Positions 17,393 to 26,388 of a stretch of DNA of 64,000 nt are shown piece by piece; positions within the stretch are counted from its first letter, which is position 1, and every line of letters begins with the position of its first letter. Below the pieces are notes generated by a model, which searched no databases, had not been told where the DNA came from, and saw only the letters and a list, made by a program, of their open reading frames with translations. Origin of the DNA: Candidatus Rhodoblastus alkanivorans (GTDB lineage Bacteria > Pseudomonadota > Alphaproteobacteria > Rhizobiales > Beijerinckiaceae). The DNA lies in NCBI RefSeq assembly GCF_022760755.1, contig NZ_JAIVFP010000001.1, positions 2,770,001 through 2,834,000 of the forward strand, given 5' to 3'. The position numbers and the translations under genes are program-made.

Positions 17393-18568
17393 CTACGCTC
17401 GATCGGCTTGCAGGAGGGTGGCGTAATTGGCCACCGCCGCCCCGCCCATGTTGAAGATCAGCCCCCATTCGGCGCCCGCCCGCTGCATGTCCCCCGCTTG
17501 ACCGGTCAACTGCCGGAAGGAGAGCGCGTGCATCGAGACGCCCGTCGCGCCGACGGGATGGCCCTTGGCCTTCAATCCGCCGGAGAGATTGACCGGCGTC
17601 TTTCCCTCCGCCATGACGGTTCCGTCCTCGATGGCGCGCGCGCCGCGCCCTTTCGGCGCCAGCCCCATGGCCTCATAGATCAGCAGTTCGGCGATGGTGA
17701 AACAGTCATGCACCTCGGCGAAATCAAGCTCATCCGGGCCGATTGCCGCCGTTCGATAGGCCTCGGCGATGGCGCGCTCGGGCCCTTCGAAGGCGACGAA
17801 ATCCCTGCCGCTCATGGGCAGGAAATCCGAGCAATGGACGGCGGCGGCGACGCGCGCCCTTTGCCGCGCCGAGGCCGCCGCGTCGGCGGAGCTGAGGACG
17901 ACCGCCGCCGCGCCATCGCTCACCAGCGAGCAATCCGTGAGGCGCAGCGGCGGCGCGATCAGAGGATTTTTCTCGCTGACCTCGCGGCAAAATTCGAAGG
18001 TCACCGGTTTGCGCATCTGCGCCAAGGGATTGCGCATTGCATTCGCATGGTTCTTGAAGGCGATGCGCGCCATGACGTCGCTCGGATCGCCGTAACGCGC
18101 CCCATAAAGCTCGGCGGCCAGCGCGAAGACTTGCGGGAAGCTCAGACGCGCCTCGGCTTCGTCGTTCTGGTAGCCGGCGCCGGCGAGCGCGCTCGTCACC
18201 TCCTCGGTCGCCCGGTGCGTCATTTTCTCCACGCCGACGACCAGGACGCGGCGCGCGCTTCCCGAGCGAATGAGGTTCAGGCCGCCATGGAGGGCCGCGG
18301 CGCCTGAGGCGCAGGCGTTCTCATAGCGCGTGGCCGGCTTGAAGCGCAGTTCGGGAAAGGCCTGCAGGATCAGCGAAGACGCGAAGCCGTCCGGTACGAG
18401 TCCCGAATTGAAATGGCCCAGACAAAGGGCGTCAATTTCGCCGGGATTGACCTGCGCCTCGGCGACGGCCTCGCGCGCGGCGGCGACGATCAGTTCCTCG
18501 AGCGTTTGCGAGAGACGGCCGAAGGGCGTGTGGCCGCTCCCGATGATGTAAATGTCATTTTTCGACAC
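17393..18568 (-). CDS. Thiolase-family acetyl-CoA acetyltransferase-like protein
   Basis: 391 residues of the thiolase superfamily with the nucleophilic Cys in YENACASGAAALHGG, the HDCFTIAELL region where classical thiolases have their first His motif, and the C-terminal SGGLKAKGHPVGATGVSM (GHPxGATG) block. The normal second active-site Cys (CxGGG) is replaced by FNMGGAAVANYA, as in the SCP2/SCPx-like thiolase branch. It probably acts on acyl-CoA or as a lyase-type condensing enzyme, with its substrate activated by the ligase encoded directly downstream. Confidence 0.85.
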   Translation of the reverse strand: MSKNDIYIIGSGHTPFGRLSQTLEELIVAAAREAVAEAQVNPGEIDALCLGHFNSGLVPDGFASSLILQAFPELRFKPATRYENACASGAAALHGGLNLIRSGSARRVLVVGVEKMTHRATEEVTSALAGAGYQNDEAEARLSFPQVFALAAELYGARYGDPSDVMARIAFKNHANAMRNPLAQMRKPVTFEFCREVSEKNPLIAPPLRLTDCSLVSDGAAAVVLSSADAAASARQRARVAAAVHCSDFLPMSGRDFVAFEGPERAIAEAYRTAAIGPDELDFAEVHDCFTIAELLIYEAMGLAPKGRGARAIEDGTVMAEGKTPVNLSGGLKAKGHPVGATGVSMHALSFRQLTGQAGDMQRAGAEWGLIFNMGGAAVANYATLLQADRA

Positions 18569-18885
18569 GTCGCGCCTCCTGGCCGCAATATCGGAAAGAA
18601 ACGTCGGGCTTGTGCAGGCGCCATGGACGCAACATTCCCTGAAGAGGGCTCATGTCGCCGCGCTAATATGGAATGGTCGCCTTGTTCCCGGTCCGACAAA
18701 GCTGTCGGGGAATGACGAGCGCGCCTGGCAAGGGTTCGGGAATTCGGTTTTCGTGTTTCCTCCCGCCGTGATCTTCGAGGAAAGGGCGGGCGGCCGGCAT
18801 TCGTTGATTCACGTAATTTTCTACGTATAAATTACGTAGTAAGCTCCCCTCGCCGCGGCGGCGGAGACGACGAGGAGCGCTCGCA
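18569..18885. other. Regulatory intergenic region upstream of PAS-LuxR gene
   Basis: 317 bp between the leftward thiolase gene and the rightward PAS-LuxR gene. No protein is credible here. The notable content is the palindrome at 18811-18837 close to the regulator gene; the remainder shows no clear signals. Confidence 0.5.
18811..18837. promoter_or_regulatory. Symmetric operator-like palindrome
   Basis: ACGTAATTT and AAATTACGT are perfect inverted 9-mers nine bases apart, with TACGTA near the middle. It ends 48 bp before the PAS-LuxR start codon. A related palindrome lies at 53885-53904. Confidence 0.5.
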
Positions 18886-19452
18886 ATGGACTATGCGGAA
18901 GTGTCCGACGAAGCATTGAGCCTTCGCGGCTTCATGGATGCGCCGATCGGGATCATGATTCTCAGCAATCGCCGGATCATGAAAGTGAACGCCGAGATCG
19001 AGGAGTTGTTCGGCTGGAGCGCGGCTGAGCTGGAAGGCCAGTCGATCCGCGTTCTTTACCCGTCGAATTTCGATTATGAGAAGACCGGCGCGCGCTGGCA
19101 TCGTTGGCTCGAGAGCCGGCCGCGCTATGAAGACGAGCGCTTCATGCAGCACCGCAACGGCGAGATCCTGTGGATGCGCGCGCGGGGTCGGACGCTCACG
19201 CCGCAGGACCCGTTTCAGCTCATGGTCTGGACCTTCGAACTGGTGAAGGACCGCCGCCCGACCGAGTCGGCGCTGACCCTTAGGGAACGGGAGGTGATGC
19301 GTCGCATCGTCAACGGCCTCACCAGCAAGGAGATTGGCCGCGAGTTGGGTCTTTCCCCGAGAACCATCGAGGTGCACCGAGCCTCGATCATGCGTAAGCT
19401 CGGGGTGAAGAATGTCGCGGAACTGATCACAAAAATCATCGTGGAGCGATGA
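18886..19452 (+). CDS. PAS-domain LuxR-type transcriptional regulator
   Basis: 188 residues. A PAS domain fills about residues 14-115 (GFMDAPIGIMILSNRRIMKVNAEIEELFGWSAAELEGQSIRVLYP and a PAC-like end). A GerE/LuxR helix-turn-helix follows at about 122-185 (LTLREREVMRRIVNGLTSKEIGRELGLSPRTIEVHRASIMRKLGVKN). There is no receiver or kinase domain, so it is a one-component sensor; the PAS ligand is unknown. It may regulate the divergent thiolase/acyl-CoA ligase operon and itself through the palindrome upstream, which is inference. Confidence 0.88.
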   Translation: MDYAEVSDEALSLRGFMDAPIGIMILSNRRIMKVNAEIEELFGWSAAELEGQSIRVLYPSNFDYEKTGARWHRWLESRPRYEDERFMQHRNGEILWMRARGRTLTPQDPFQLMVWTFELVKDRRPTESALTLREREVMRRIVNGLTSKEIGRELGLSPRTIEVHRASIMRKLGVKNVAELITKIIVER

Positions 19453-19682
19453 CGCATCGCCGCCAACTCTTGCCTGTCAGGGTGGGATTAACTTAACCGC
19501 CTGTCCACGAAACCGGCAGCAACTCATTTTCTAAAATAGACCCCACGGAGTGCCTTCAAAAAAGCCGCTAAAGCCCTACCGCTGCGTTGTTCAGCTAATT
19601 TGTGCAGCGCTAGGCCGATAGGACGCGAAAATTAACGTGAGATTGCCATCTTGATCAGCGCGACGAAGCAGGGTGTTCGTAA

Positions 19683-20126
19683 GTGATCCCTCGGAAGCAG
19701 TTGTTTGCAGATGTGCCGCCGACTCGCAGACGAGTGATGCGGGCTATCAGCGGCTCAAACACCGCGCCTGAAAGGCGGGTGAGCTCCGTATTGCACAGAC
19801 TCGGCTATCGGTTCAGGAGGAATGTTCCTGCGTTACCCGGTAAGCCTGACTTCGTGTTCACTCGTAGAAAGAAGATTATATTCGTGCACGGCTGCTTTTG
19901 GCATTCGCACCAAGCGTGCGGGGCAGCCAAGGTTCCGGCTACTAGGAAAGAGTATTGGGAATCAAAGCTTAAAGCCACTGTTATCCGTGACGAGAAAGTC
20001 CGATCCGAGTTGCTGTTAGGGGGGTGGTTGATAATGACAATTTGGGAATGCGAGTTACGTGACGCGAAAATTTTGATCGAACGGTTGATCGAGTTCTTAG
20101 GGCCTGCTCGCTCGTTCGAGCGCTAG
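19683..20126 (+). CDS. vsr: Very short patch repair endonuclease
   Basis: 147 residues of the Vsr family: TRRRVMRAISGSNTAPERRVSSVLHRLGYRFRRNVPALPGKPDFVFTRRKKIIFVHGCFWHSH. The DFVF aspartate and the HGCFWH histidines belong to its metal-dependent nicking site. Vsr enzymes nick T:G mismatches made by deamination of 5-methylcytosine, and usually travel with a cytosine-5 methyltransferase, which is present 2.5 kb downstream on the other strand. The start is a GTG at 19683; an internal ATG at 19737 would cut into the domain. Base composition is AT-richer than the flanking chromosome. Confidence 0.85.
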   Translation: MIPRKQLFADVPPTRRRVMRAISGSNTAPERRVSSVLHRLGYRFRRNVPALPGKPDFVFTRRKKIIFVHGCFWHSHQACGAAKVPATRKEYWESKLKATVIRDEKVRSELLLGGWLIMTIWECELRDAKILIERLIEFLGPARSFER

Positions 20127-20162
20127 CTAAAGGCTTCCAATCCGCTTCATTTCACATCCTAT

Positions 20163-20210
20163 TCACGTCGTAGCTAACTTGTTCCAAACCTCCCTGTGTT
20201 CATGGTGAAA
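20163..20210 (-). pseudogene. Severed 3' end of restriction endonuclease gene
   Basis: On the minus strand these bases encode [15 protein letters not shown] followed by TGA. If the IS element at 20211-21540 is removed, this segment joins in frame directly after AIAHVL, the present C-terminus of the restriction protein. Intact, it would end 36 bp from the convergent vsr gene. That the segment is the native tail is inference from frame and composition. Confidence 0.5.
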
Positions 20211-20265
20211 TAGCCCCGTAAGTCGCCGGACAGGCACTCCCACTTCGCTAAGAGGTAGGAGTAAT

Positions 20266-20679
20266 GTGGTGTTTATGACTGGTGACAATCCGAAGAGTGA
20301 GGTCCTGCCGGGCCGAGAACGACGGCGTCGGCGCACGTCGGCGGAGAAATTGGCGATCATTGCCGAGACGATGGAGCCGGGCATGACGGTTAGCCTTGTC
20401 GCGCGCCGTCACGGCATCGCCCCCAATCAGCTGTTCACCTGGCGGCGGCTGGCGAACCAAGGCGCCCTGACCGCGACGCAGGCCGAGGAGGACGTCGTTC
20501 CGGCGTCCGCCTACAGGGCTTTGGTCGACCAGGTGCGCGAACTGCAGCGCCTGCTCGGCAAGAAGTCGATGGAGGCCGAAATCCTCAAAGAGGCGCTTGA
20601 AGTCGCCGTAGGCTCAAAAAAACGGATGTTGCGGTCGTTGTCGCTGCCGACGCTCAATCCACGGGACGGTTCGCGATGA
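20266..20679 (+). CDS. IS2-like transposase OrfA
   Basis: 137 residues with the IS3-type helix-turn-helix ([46 protein letters not shown]) and a C-terminal leucine-zipper-like segment ([29 protein letters not shown]). An ATG at 20275 is an alternative start. Frameshifting at AAAAAAA (20616-20622) would fuse it to OrfB to make the full OrfAB transposase. Confidence 0.88.
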   Translation: MVFMTGDNPKSEVLPGRERRRRRTSAEKLAIIAETMEPGMTVSLVARRHGIAPNQLFTWRRLANQGALTATQAEEDVVPASAYRALVDQVRELQRLLGKKSMEAEILKEALEVAVGSKKRMLRSLSLPTLNPRDGSR

Positions 20680-21533
20680 AGGCCGTCTGCGAAACCCTCG
20701 GCGTCGCCCGCTCGAATGTCGCCGCGCGCATTGCCGGCGGCGCGGCCAAACGCATGGGCCGACCGCCCCTGCCGGAAGACGATCTGCTCTGCGAGATCAA
20801 GGGGATCATCGCCGAACAGCCGTCCTGGGGCTACGCCCGCGTGTGGGCCGACCTGCGCCGCAAAAGACGCGCCGAGGGCGCGGCGCCGGTCAACCGCAAG
20901 CGGGTTTATCGGGTGATGAGGGCGCACGGCCTGTTGCTTCAACGTCATGCCGGCGGCGGCGAAAACCGCCGGCATGACGGCAAGATCGCCGTTCTGCGCT
21001 CCAACCTGCGTTGGTGTTCCGACGGCTTCGAGATCGCTTGCGACAATGCCGAAAAAGTCCGCGTCGCCTTCGCGCTTGATTGCTGCGACCGGGAAGCCCT
21101 CGGCCATGTCGCCACGACGGCGGGCGTCAAGGGCGAGGACATCCGCGACCTGATGGTCAGCGCCGTCGAATATCGCTTTGGCCCGGTCAATCGCCTGCCC
21201 AGCCCGATCGAATGGCTGACCGACAACGGGTCTTGCTACATCGCTGGCGACACGAAACATTTTGCCCGCGAAATCGGCCTTGAGCCGCTGACCACGCCGG
21301 TCGAAAGCCCCCAATCGAATGGAATGGCCGAAGCCTTCGTCCGCACGATCAAACGCGATTACGCGCGCGTGTCGCCACTGCCGGACGCCGAAACCGTGAT
21401 CCGCTTGCTGCCGTCGTGGTTCGAGCATTACAACACACGCCATCCGCATCGCGCGCTTGGCTATCGTTCACCCCGCGAGTTCATCGCGGATCGCTTGGCC
21501 GCCGAAGCCGGAGAGTGTCTGTCCGAAACTTAA
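20676..21533 (+). CDS. IS2-like transposase OrfB (DDE integrase)
   Basis: 285 residues with an rve integrase core. Catalytic residues lie in [46 protein letters not shown] and [21 protein letters not shown], all intact and close in wording to InsD of IS2. It overlaps orfA by 4 bp in the -1 frame; the open frame runs back across the slippery run, as expected for programmed frameshifting. It appears functional. Confidence 0.9.
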   Translation: MKAVCETLGVARSNVAARIAGGAAKRMGRPPLPEDDLLCEIKGIIAEQPSWGYARVWADLRRKRRAEGAAPVNRKRVYRVMRAHGLLLQRHAGGGENRRHDGKIAVLRSNLRWCSDGFEIACDNAEKVRVAFALDCCDREALGHVATTAGVKGEDIRDLMVSAVEYRFGPVNRLPSPIEWLTDNGSCYIAGDTKHFAREIGLEPLTTPVESPQSNGMAEAFVRTIKRDYARVSPLPDAETVIRLLPSWFEHYNTRHPHRALGYRSPREFIADRLAAEAGECLSET

Positions 21534-21537
21534 GGGG

Positions 21538-22668
21538 CTACAACACATGGGCAATTGCCTTGTCTTCGGCTAATAGTCTTACATAATGTAAAAACACGTT
21601 ACTCGGGTCCTTCAGCAATCGCAGATAATATCTTATGCTGGGGATGACGCCATTGGCAATTATTTCACAAGACAATCTCGCCTTAACATTTTCAATAGCT
21701 GCCAAAGTCTCAGCGTCAGGTTGGCAGGATGCGCTGGTCGTCAGAATGTAGTAACGATCTACAGAGGAATGCAATCCGCCGATCTTCTTTGAAGCATCAC
21801 GGACCAGGCCCGCGCTCAGGGGGATGCCGTGTTTAATTTCAATTGCCTCGAAAATCGTGTCTGCGGACGAAATCTCGATGTCGCCTATCGCGCCTGTTTG
21901 CGAATCGGCTGCGGAATGTTCCATCAACGGCTTGAGTGTCTTGCCCTTATAGCGCGAAAGTTCATCCATCATCTCCAAGTAAATAGCGTAGATGGCAAGG
22001 ACAGGAAGGCGCGAGGCCCCTTTCGAATTCTTGTACTGATAGAAAACGTGATCCTGAAGTAGCGCTGTTATTACGCCTACATCTCTGGTTTTCGGAATGA
22101 AGAGCGCCAGCTTCTTTTTTTCTCGCGCCTCCAATTGTCGATACAATAAGTATGCGAGCGCCTCGTTAGCTTGCTCACCATGAGTTTCAAGCCGGTCGAA
22201 CACGTTCAGGAAGTCATGTTTGATCGCTCCGATGTTCTCTTCGTAGCTAAGCATATATGGCTTCGGGCGCTCAAACGTTCTAGTCTGCCATCCGGACTTG
22301 GCTCCCGAAAACGACTGCTTGTCTAGCCATGGATACACGATGTCTTCGCTTACACCTCTGAAATTAAAGCCCGCTCCATTGGTAATATCCTTCTGTATTT
22401 GCATCTGATGGTATCTAACATCTATATCAGGCTGCGCGGATTTAATTGCTAAGCATGTGATTATATTGGTGAAGCCAGAACTTGCTTTGTCTGCGTTAGC
22501 ATTCAAGACATCTAATGATGATGTCATCTGCGACGATAGTCCGTGCGGGAGAGGTGCGCCGTTTATAAAGTATACCTCTACTAACTTGAGTGCGTCTTCA
22601 AGTGCTATGCGGACATTTTCCTTCTTTTCCTGACTAGCCTCCCCGGTCTTTTTCAATGATTTTGCCAT
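21538..22668 (-). CDS. Type II restriction endonuclease-like protein, 3' end replaced by IS
   Basis: 376 residues, AT-rich. The likely PD-(D/E)XK nuclease core is GAIGDIEISSADTIFEAIEIKHGIPLS (residues about 258-284), giving D and ExK ligands. It is translationally coupled to the upstream methyltransferase gene through TAATG at 22666-22670, the usual layout of a type II restriction-modification pair. Its stop codon (TAG, minus strand, 21538-21540) is supplied by the terminal repeat of the IS element, so the native C-terminus (probably 15 further residues) is lost. Restriction role is inferred from neighbours and motif; I cannot name its specificity. Whether the truncated protein works is open. 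Confidence 0.72.
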   Translation of the reverse strand: MAKSLKKTGEASQEKKENVRIALEDALKLVEVYFINGAPLPHGLSSQMTSSLDVLNANADKASSGFTNIITCLAIKSAQPDIDVRYHQMQIQKDITNGAGFNFRGVSEDIVYPWLDKQSFSGAKSGWQTRTFERPKPYMLSYEENIGAIKHDFLNVFDRLETHGEQANEALAYLLYRQLEAREKKKLALFIPKTRDVGVITALLQDHVFYQYKNSKGASRLPVLAIYAIYLEMMDELSRYKGKTLKPLMEHSAADSQTGAIGDIEISSADTIFEAIEIKHGIPLSAGLVRDASKKIGGLHSSVDRYYILTTSASCQPDAETLAAIENVKARLSCEIIANGVIPSIRYYLRLLKDPSNVFLHYVRLLAEDKAIAHVL

Positions 22669-24557
22669 TATTCGGCACCTTCCAATGATAATTGTTCACG
22701 TTGTGCGACTGAGAAATTCATTTGCCGCCTCATGGGCAGCGTGAATGGATACGCGACCATGTACACGTCCTTGCCAATCGCCACATTTGTCTCGTGGCAC
22801 CGGATATCAAAGCGAAGAGACCGAAGCGTTTTCGTGAGCTGGACAAAGTGTTTCTGGTGAAAGTGATTACCGAACAGTTTAACCAGGTGCGAGCGAGGGT
22901 AGTAGGTAGAACAATTAGCAAAGTGAGAAACATGTTGCGCAAAGCGAGCTACGGGTGACGTATTGAATAGTTTGAAGTCGGAGATCTCAAATATTGGATG
23001 AGGTTCTGTGAAGTGTCCGTATAGCTCGAAAAGAGAGTGAAAACCGCTTGATCTGATAACCCAGTCATCAACAGCGTTCCACATTGTTTGGATCCCGTGA
23101 TCAGCCTGCCCGAAAAGCTCCACGTTAAGTATCACCTCCGGCAGTTGATGTCCGCCAATTTCCGCTTCTGAGCGTCCCAGCTTAATCTGCATGCTCGCAA
23201 AACGAACGCCCGAATTGTCCGCGTGGACTTCTATCCGCGACTTGGTGCCTTTGCTCGTTGTGCGAACGTTCCCATTCTTCGGCCGAAGACCGGCAAACGG
23301 CTCCACCTTTGCTATGTAAGAGCGGGGCTTGAACAGCTTGGTTTCTTTTCGCTGATCTTGTACGCTTTGATGCAATAACCGGGTTCTTTTGGCCTTCAAT
23401 CCCTTTCTGGTGTCGAACGATAACTGAACGTGAGCAGGAAGAAGCTCAATGTCGCTCGTCCGCTGAAATATTTGTTTGGCTATTGCAAGAGCGAGCGCAC
23501 CGGATAGCTTGGGCGACACAGAATTGCCAATTTGCCGAATAACATCGTCGTGTGAGCCTGAGAACTTGTAGCAGTCGGGGAAACCTTGCAGTCGTTTGTA
23601 CTCGTTTAGGGAGAAGTATCGATTTTCCCAGTGGAGCGGTCCTGTATATTTTCCTGGTCGCGCAATCAGTGTCTTGATGGGGGTTTTGGGGTTGGCTTTA
23701 TAGAGAAAGTCAGAAAACCGAGAGCGGTACGCGAATATTGGACTCGGGTAGCCACGTTTGGCGGTGAAATGAAGATAATTGCTTCCAGGCGGAACAAGCG
23801 GAAGCAGGTGGGCATATTTCCCACTTGAAATAGCAAGCTCCGCCAGCTCTTCCTCGCTATGGATGAGGCCGTCCAATGCCTGTTCAGTCGTAACGTGAGG
23901 GCTTTGCGCCGTCGAATCGGGGCCGAACATTGGCCGCGGGAACAAAAAGTCTTCGGAACTGGTATGCCCTACGAGAACGAGGCGCTCTCTTTGCTGTGGT
24001 GCGCCATAGTCGAGCGCATCAAGAATCCGGTAATTTATTCTGTAGCCCAACTGGCCGAAGGTTTTGACGATTGCGGCCCAATCCTCTCCCTTGCTGGTCC
24101 CAAGGATCCCCCTGACATTTTCAAATAGAAATGCCTTGGGCCTCACTGCGCCGACAATTCGACAGTAGGCTTCAAACAGTGTTCCTCTGGAGTCAAGCCG
24201 ACCAGGTGCGCCTCCTGCTCGCCGACCGGACGCCGAAAAAGACTGGCAGGGAGGGCCGCCGATTATGAGATCAATCGAACCCGGTAGTGTTTCTGGGCTT
24301 AGCTCGCGGATATCGGCTCGTTGAATTCGACACGTAGGCGAAATGAATGAGCCTTTGTTAAGCTCGAGTGTCTCGCAGCATATCTGATCGATGTCGGAGG
24401 CATATACAGTCTCAAACCCTTGCAATTCAAAGCCAAGATCGAGGCCGCCGGCTCCCGTAAAAAGGCTCAAAACACGAATCCCTGCTCCAGCCTCCGATCT
24501 TTTTAATTCCGAACGTCCGCCCAAGTTTCCGCCCCGCATGCATCGCAGCCGAATCAT
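22668..24557 (-). CDS. DNA (cytosine-5)-methyltransferase with long C-terminal extension
   Basis: The N-terminal ~370 residues hold all core motifs of C5 methyltransferases: FTGAGGLDLGF (I, SAM), GGPPCQSFSASGRR (IV, catalytic Cys), ENVRGI (VI), QQRERLVLVG (VIII), and RQIGNSVSPKL (X). The remaining ~250 residues form an extension I cannot assign; bacterial enzymes usually end soon after motif X. The frame is open to 24683; I chose ATG 24557, which has AGG upstream and leaves a normal lead of about 35 residues before motif I. It is coupled to the restriction gene and accompanied by vsr, as expected for a self-methylating defence island. Confidence 0.85.
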   Translation of the reverse strand: MIRLRCMRGGNLGGRSELKRSEAGAGIRVLSLFTGAGGLDLGFELQGFETVYASDIDQICCETLELNKGSFISPTCRIQRADIRELSPETLPGSIDLIIGGPPCQSFSASGRRAGGAPGRLDSRGTLFEAYCRIVGAVRPKAFLFENVRGILGTSKGEDWAAIVKTFGQLGYRINYRILDALDYGAPQQRERLVLVGHTSSEDFLFPRPMFGPDSTAQSPHVTTEQALDGLIHSEEELAELAISSGKYAHLLPLVPPGSNYLHFTAKRGYPSPIFAYRSRFSDFLYKANPKTPIKTLIARPGKYTGPLHWENRYFSLNEYKRLQGFPDCYKFSGSHDDVIRQIGNSVSPKLSGALALAIAKQIFQRTSDIELLPAHVQLSFDTRKGLKAKRTRLLHQSVQDQRKETKLFKPRSYIAKVEPFAGLRPKNGNVRTTSKGTKSRIEVHADNSGVRFASMQIKLGRSEAEIGGHQLPEVILNVELFGQADHGIQTMWNAVDDWVIRSSGFHSLFELYGHFTEPHPIFEISDFKLFNTSPVARFAQHVSHFANCSTYYPRSHLVKLFGNHFHQKHFVQLTKTLRSLRFDIRCHETNVAIGKDVYMVAYPFTLPMRRQMNFSVAQREQLSLEGAE

Positions 24558-24776
24558 TGCAAAGCCTAGCACGTGGTGATCGTCATTCGAGTGGTAGGGT
24601 TGGCTATCCCCTGAGATTTGAGCCGTAATGGAGGGTATCCTATTAGCGGTAGCAAACAGGGACGACCGTCCATCAAAGACCATGAAGGCCCAGCTTCAAA
24701 TGTGGGACCTGACATAGGACCGCAGTTCTGCTCTAATCCGCTTATTGTTTTATTTCAATAAGTTATTACGTACATC

Positions 24777-24866
24777 TGGCGGAAGGGGTGGGATTCGAAC
24801 CCACGGTGGGCTGGCGCCCACGGCGGTTTTCAAGACCGCTGCCTTAAACCACTCGGCCACCCTTCC
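24777..24866 (-). tRNA. tRNA-Ser(UGA)
   Basis: On the minus strand a 90-nt class II tRNA: acceptor GGAAGGG/CCCTTCC, anticodon loop CTTGAAA (anticodon TGA), a long variable arm (GTGGGCGCC...), the T-loop TTCGAAT, discriminator G and an encoded CCA. It marks the right edge of the restriction-modification island. Confidence 0.95.
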
Positions 24867-25011
24867 GAAAACGCTCGCGCGTTCTGGCCGCTTTGCCGGC
24901 GAAAGGCAAGAGCCTGGGCGCGGCGTGGCCTCATTAACGCCGCATCGTCTTTCTATTTGCGCGCCAATCTTTTAACAGAGCGCCTTCGACACATCGGATC
25001 AAGCCGCAGAA

Positions 25012-26361
25012 ATGAACGACAGCGCCGTGGAAATGGACCCGAACGCGACGGAGAGCCGGACGATTTCCTTCGTCTCGCTCGGCTGCCCCAAGGCCCTGGT
25101 CGATTCCGAGCGCATTCTCACCCGGCTGCGCGCCGAGGGCTATGCGATCAGCCGCAATCATCATGGGGCCGACGCGGTCATCGTCAACACTTGCGGCTTT
25201 CTCGACAGCGCCAAGGCCGAGTCGCTGGCGGCCATCGGCGAGGCGCTCAAGGAAAACGGCAAGGTCATCGTCACCGGCTGCATGGGCGCCGAGCCGGGAC
25301 CGATCCTCGACGCTTTTCCAAACATTTCCGCGATCACCGGGCCGCAGGATTATGAGAGCGTCATGGCGGCGGTGCATCGCGCCGCCCCGCCGGCGCCCCA
25401 TCCTTTCGTGGACCTTGTGCCGCCGCAGGGCGTGAAGCTCACCCCCCGTCATTATGCTTATCTAAAAATTTCAGAGGGTTGCCATAACTCCTGCACCTTC
25501 TGCATCATCCCGAAACTGCGCGGCGATCTCGTTTCCCGCCCGGCGGCCGACGTGCTGCGCGAGGCGGAAAAGCTGGTCAAGGCCGGGGTGAAGGAACTGC
25601 TCGTCGTGTCGCAGGACACGTCCGCCTATGGGCAGGACCTGCGCTACGCCTCAAGCGCTTACGACGGCCGGGAGGTGCGCGCTCGCTTCTTCGATCTCGC
25701 CGCGGAGCTGGGGCGGTTCGGGGTGTGGACCCGGTTGCATTACGTCTATCCCTATCCCCATGTGGACGAGGTTCTGCCGCTGATGGCGGAAGGGAAAATT
25801 CTGCCCTATCTCGACATTCCCTTCCAGCACGCCGCGCCGAATGTTTTGCGGGCGATGAAGCGGCCGGGCAATGTCGAAAAAGTGCTTGAGCGCATCAAGG
25901 CCTGGCGGGCCTTGGTTCCCGACCTCACCCTGCGCTCGACCTTCATCGTCGGCTTCCCCGGCGAGACGGAAGAGGATTTCCAGTTTCTGCTCGACTGGCT
26001 GGACGAAGCGAAGCTCGACCGTGTCGGCGCCTTCAAATATGAGCCGGTCGCCGGCGCGGCGGCCAATGACCTGGGCCTCGCGCCCGTCCCGCCCGAGGTT
26101 CAACAGAGCCGCTGGCGGCGGTTCATGGAAAAGCAGCAGAAGATTTCCTTCGCCCGCCAGAAGGCCAAGGTCGGCAAGAGGCTTCCCGTGCTCATCGACA
26201 AGGCTTTTGCCGGCGGCGGCGAAGGCCGCGGCAAGGCCGACGCCCCCGAGATCGACGGCAAGATTTTCATCTCGTCCCGCCGTCCCTTGCGCGTCGGCGA
26301 TATCGTCACGGTGAAGATCGACCGCGCCGAGGCTTACGATTTGCACGGGACGGCGGTTTAG
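25012..26361 (+). CDS. rimO: Ribosomal protein S12 methylthiotransferase RimO
   Basis: 449 residues with the complete methylthiotransferase layout: an N-terminal UPF0004 domain ([35 protein letters not shown] cysteines for one 4Fe-4S cluster), a radical-SAM domain with [20 protein letters not shown] (CxxxCxxC), and a C-terminal TRAM domain (about 380-449). RimO adds a methylthio group to an aspartate of ribosomal protein S12. Wording such as SLGCPKxxVDSE and IPxLRG distinguishes it from MiaB. It is a stand-alone gene, 145 bp downstream of the divergent tRNA-Ser. Confidence 0.95.
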   Translation: MNDSAVEMDPNATESRTISFVSLGCPKALVDSERILTRLRAEGYAISRNHHGADAVIVNTCGFLDSAKAESLAAIGEALKENGKVIVTGCMGAEPGPILDAFPNISAITGPQDYESVMAAVHRAAPPAPHPFVDLVPPQGVKLTPRHYAYLKISEGCHNSCTFCIIPKLRGDLVSRPAADVLREAEKLVKAGVKELLVVSQDTSAYGQDLRYASSAYDGREVRARFFDLAAELGRFGVWTRLHYVYPYPHVDEVLPLMAEGKILPYLDIPFQHAAPNVLRAMKRPGNVEKVLERIKAWRALVPDLTLRSTFIVGFPGETEEDFQFLLDWLDEAKLDRVGAFKYEPVAGAAANDLGLAPVPPEVQQSRWRRFMEKQQKISFARQKAKVGKRLPVLIDKAFAGGGEGRGKADAPEIDGKIFISSRRPLRVGDIVTVKIDRAEAYDLHGTAV

Positions 26362-26388
26362 ACCAAGCCGCCGCCCTTCCAATGATGT

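Larger units (their letters stand above)
20211..21540 (+). mobile_element. IS3-family insertion sequence, IS2 subgroup
   Basis: 1330 bp, close to the length of IS2. The ends are imperfect inverted repeats: TAGCCCCGTAAGT...GGACAGGCACTCC at the left and the reverse of TAGCCCCTTAAGT...GGACAGACACTC at the right. It carries orfA and orfB overlapping in a -1 relation with a slippery A7 run at 20616-20622. The five bases on either side (TGAAA, CAACA) do not match, so no target duplication is seen; this may mean drift or a past recombination. Base composition is host-like, unlike the AT-rich genes it interrupts. Confidence 0.88.

Noticed and set aside
20206-21545. Five-base target duplication around the IS2-like element
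   Set aside because: The flanks are TGAAA and CAACA and do not match.
24777-24866. tRNA-Ser as integration site of the restriction island
   Set aside because: I looked for a copy of the tRNA 3' end near the left island edge (19453-19682) and found none, and no integrase gene is present.
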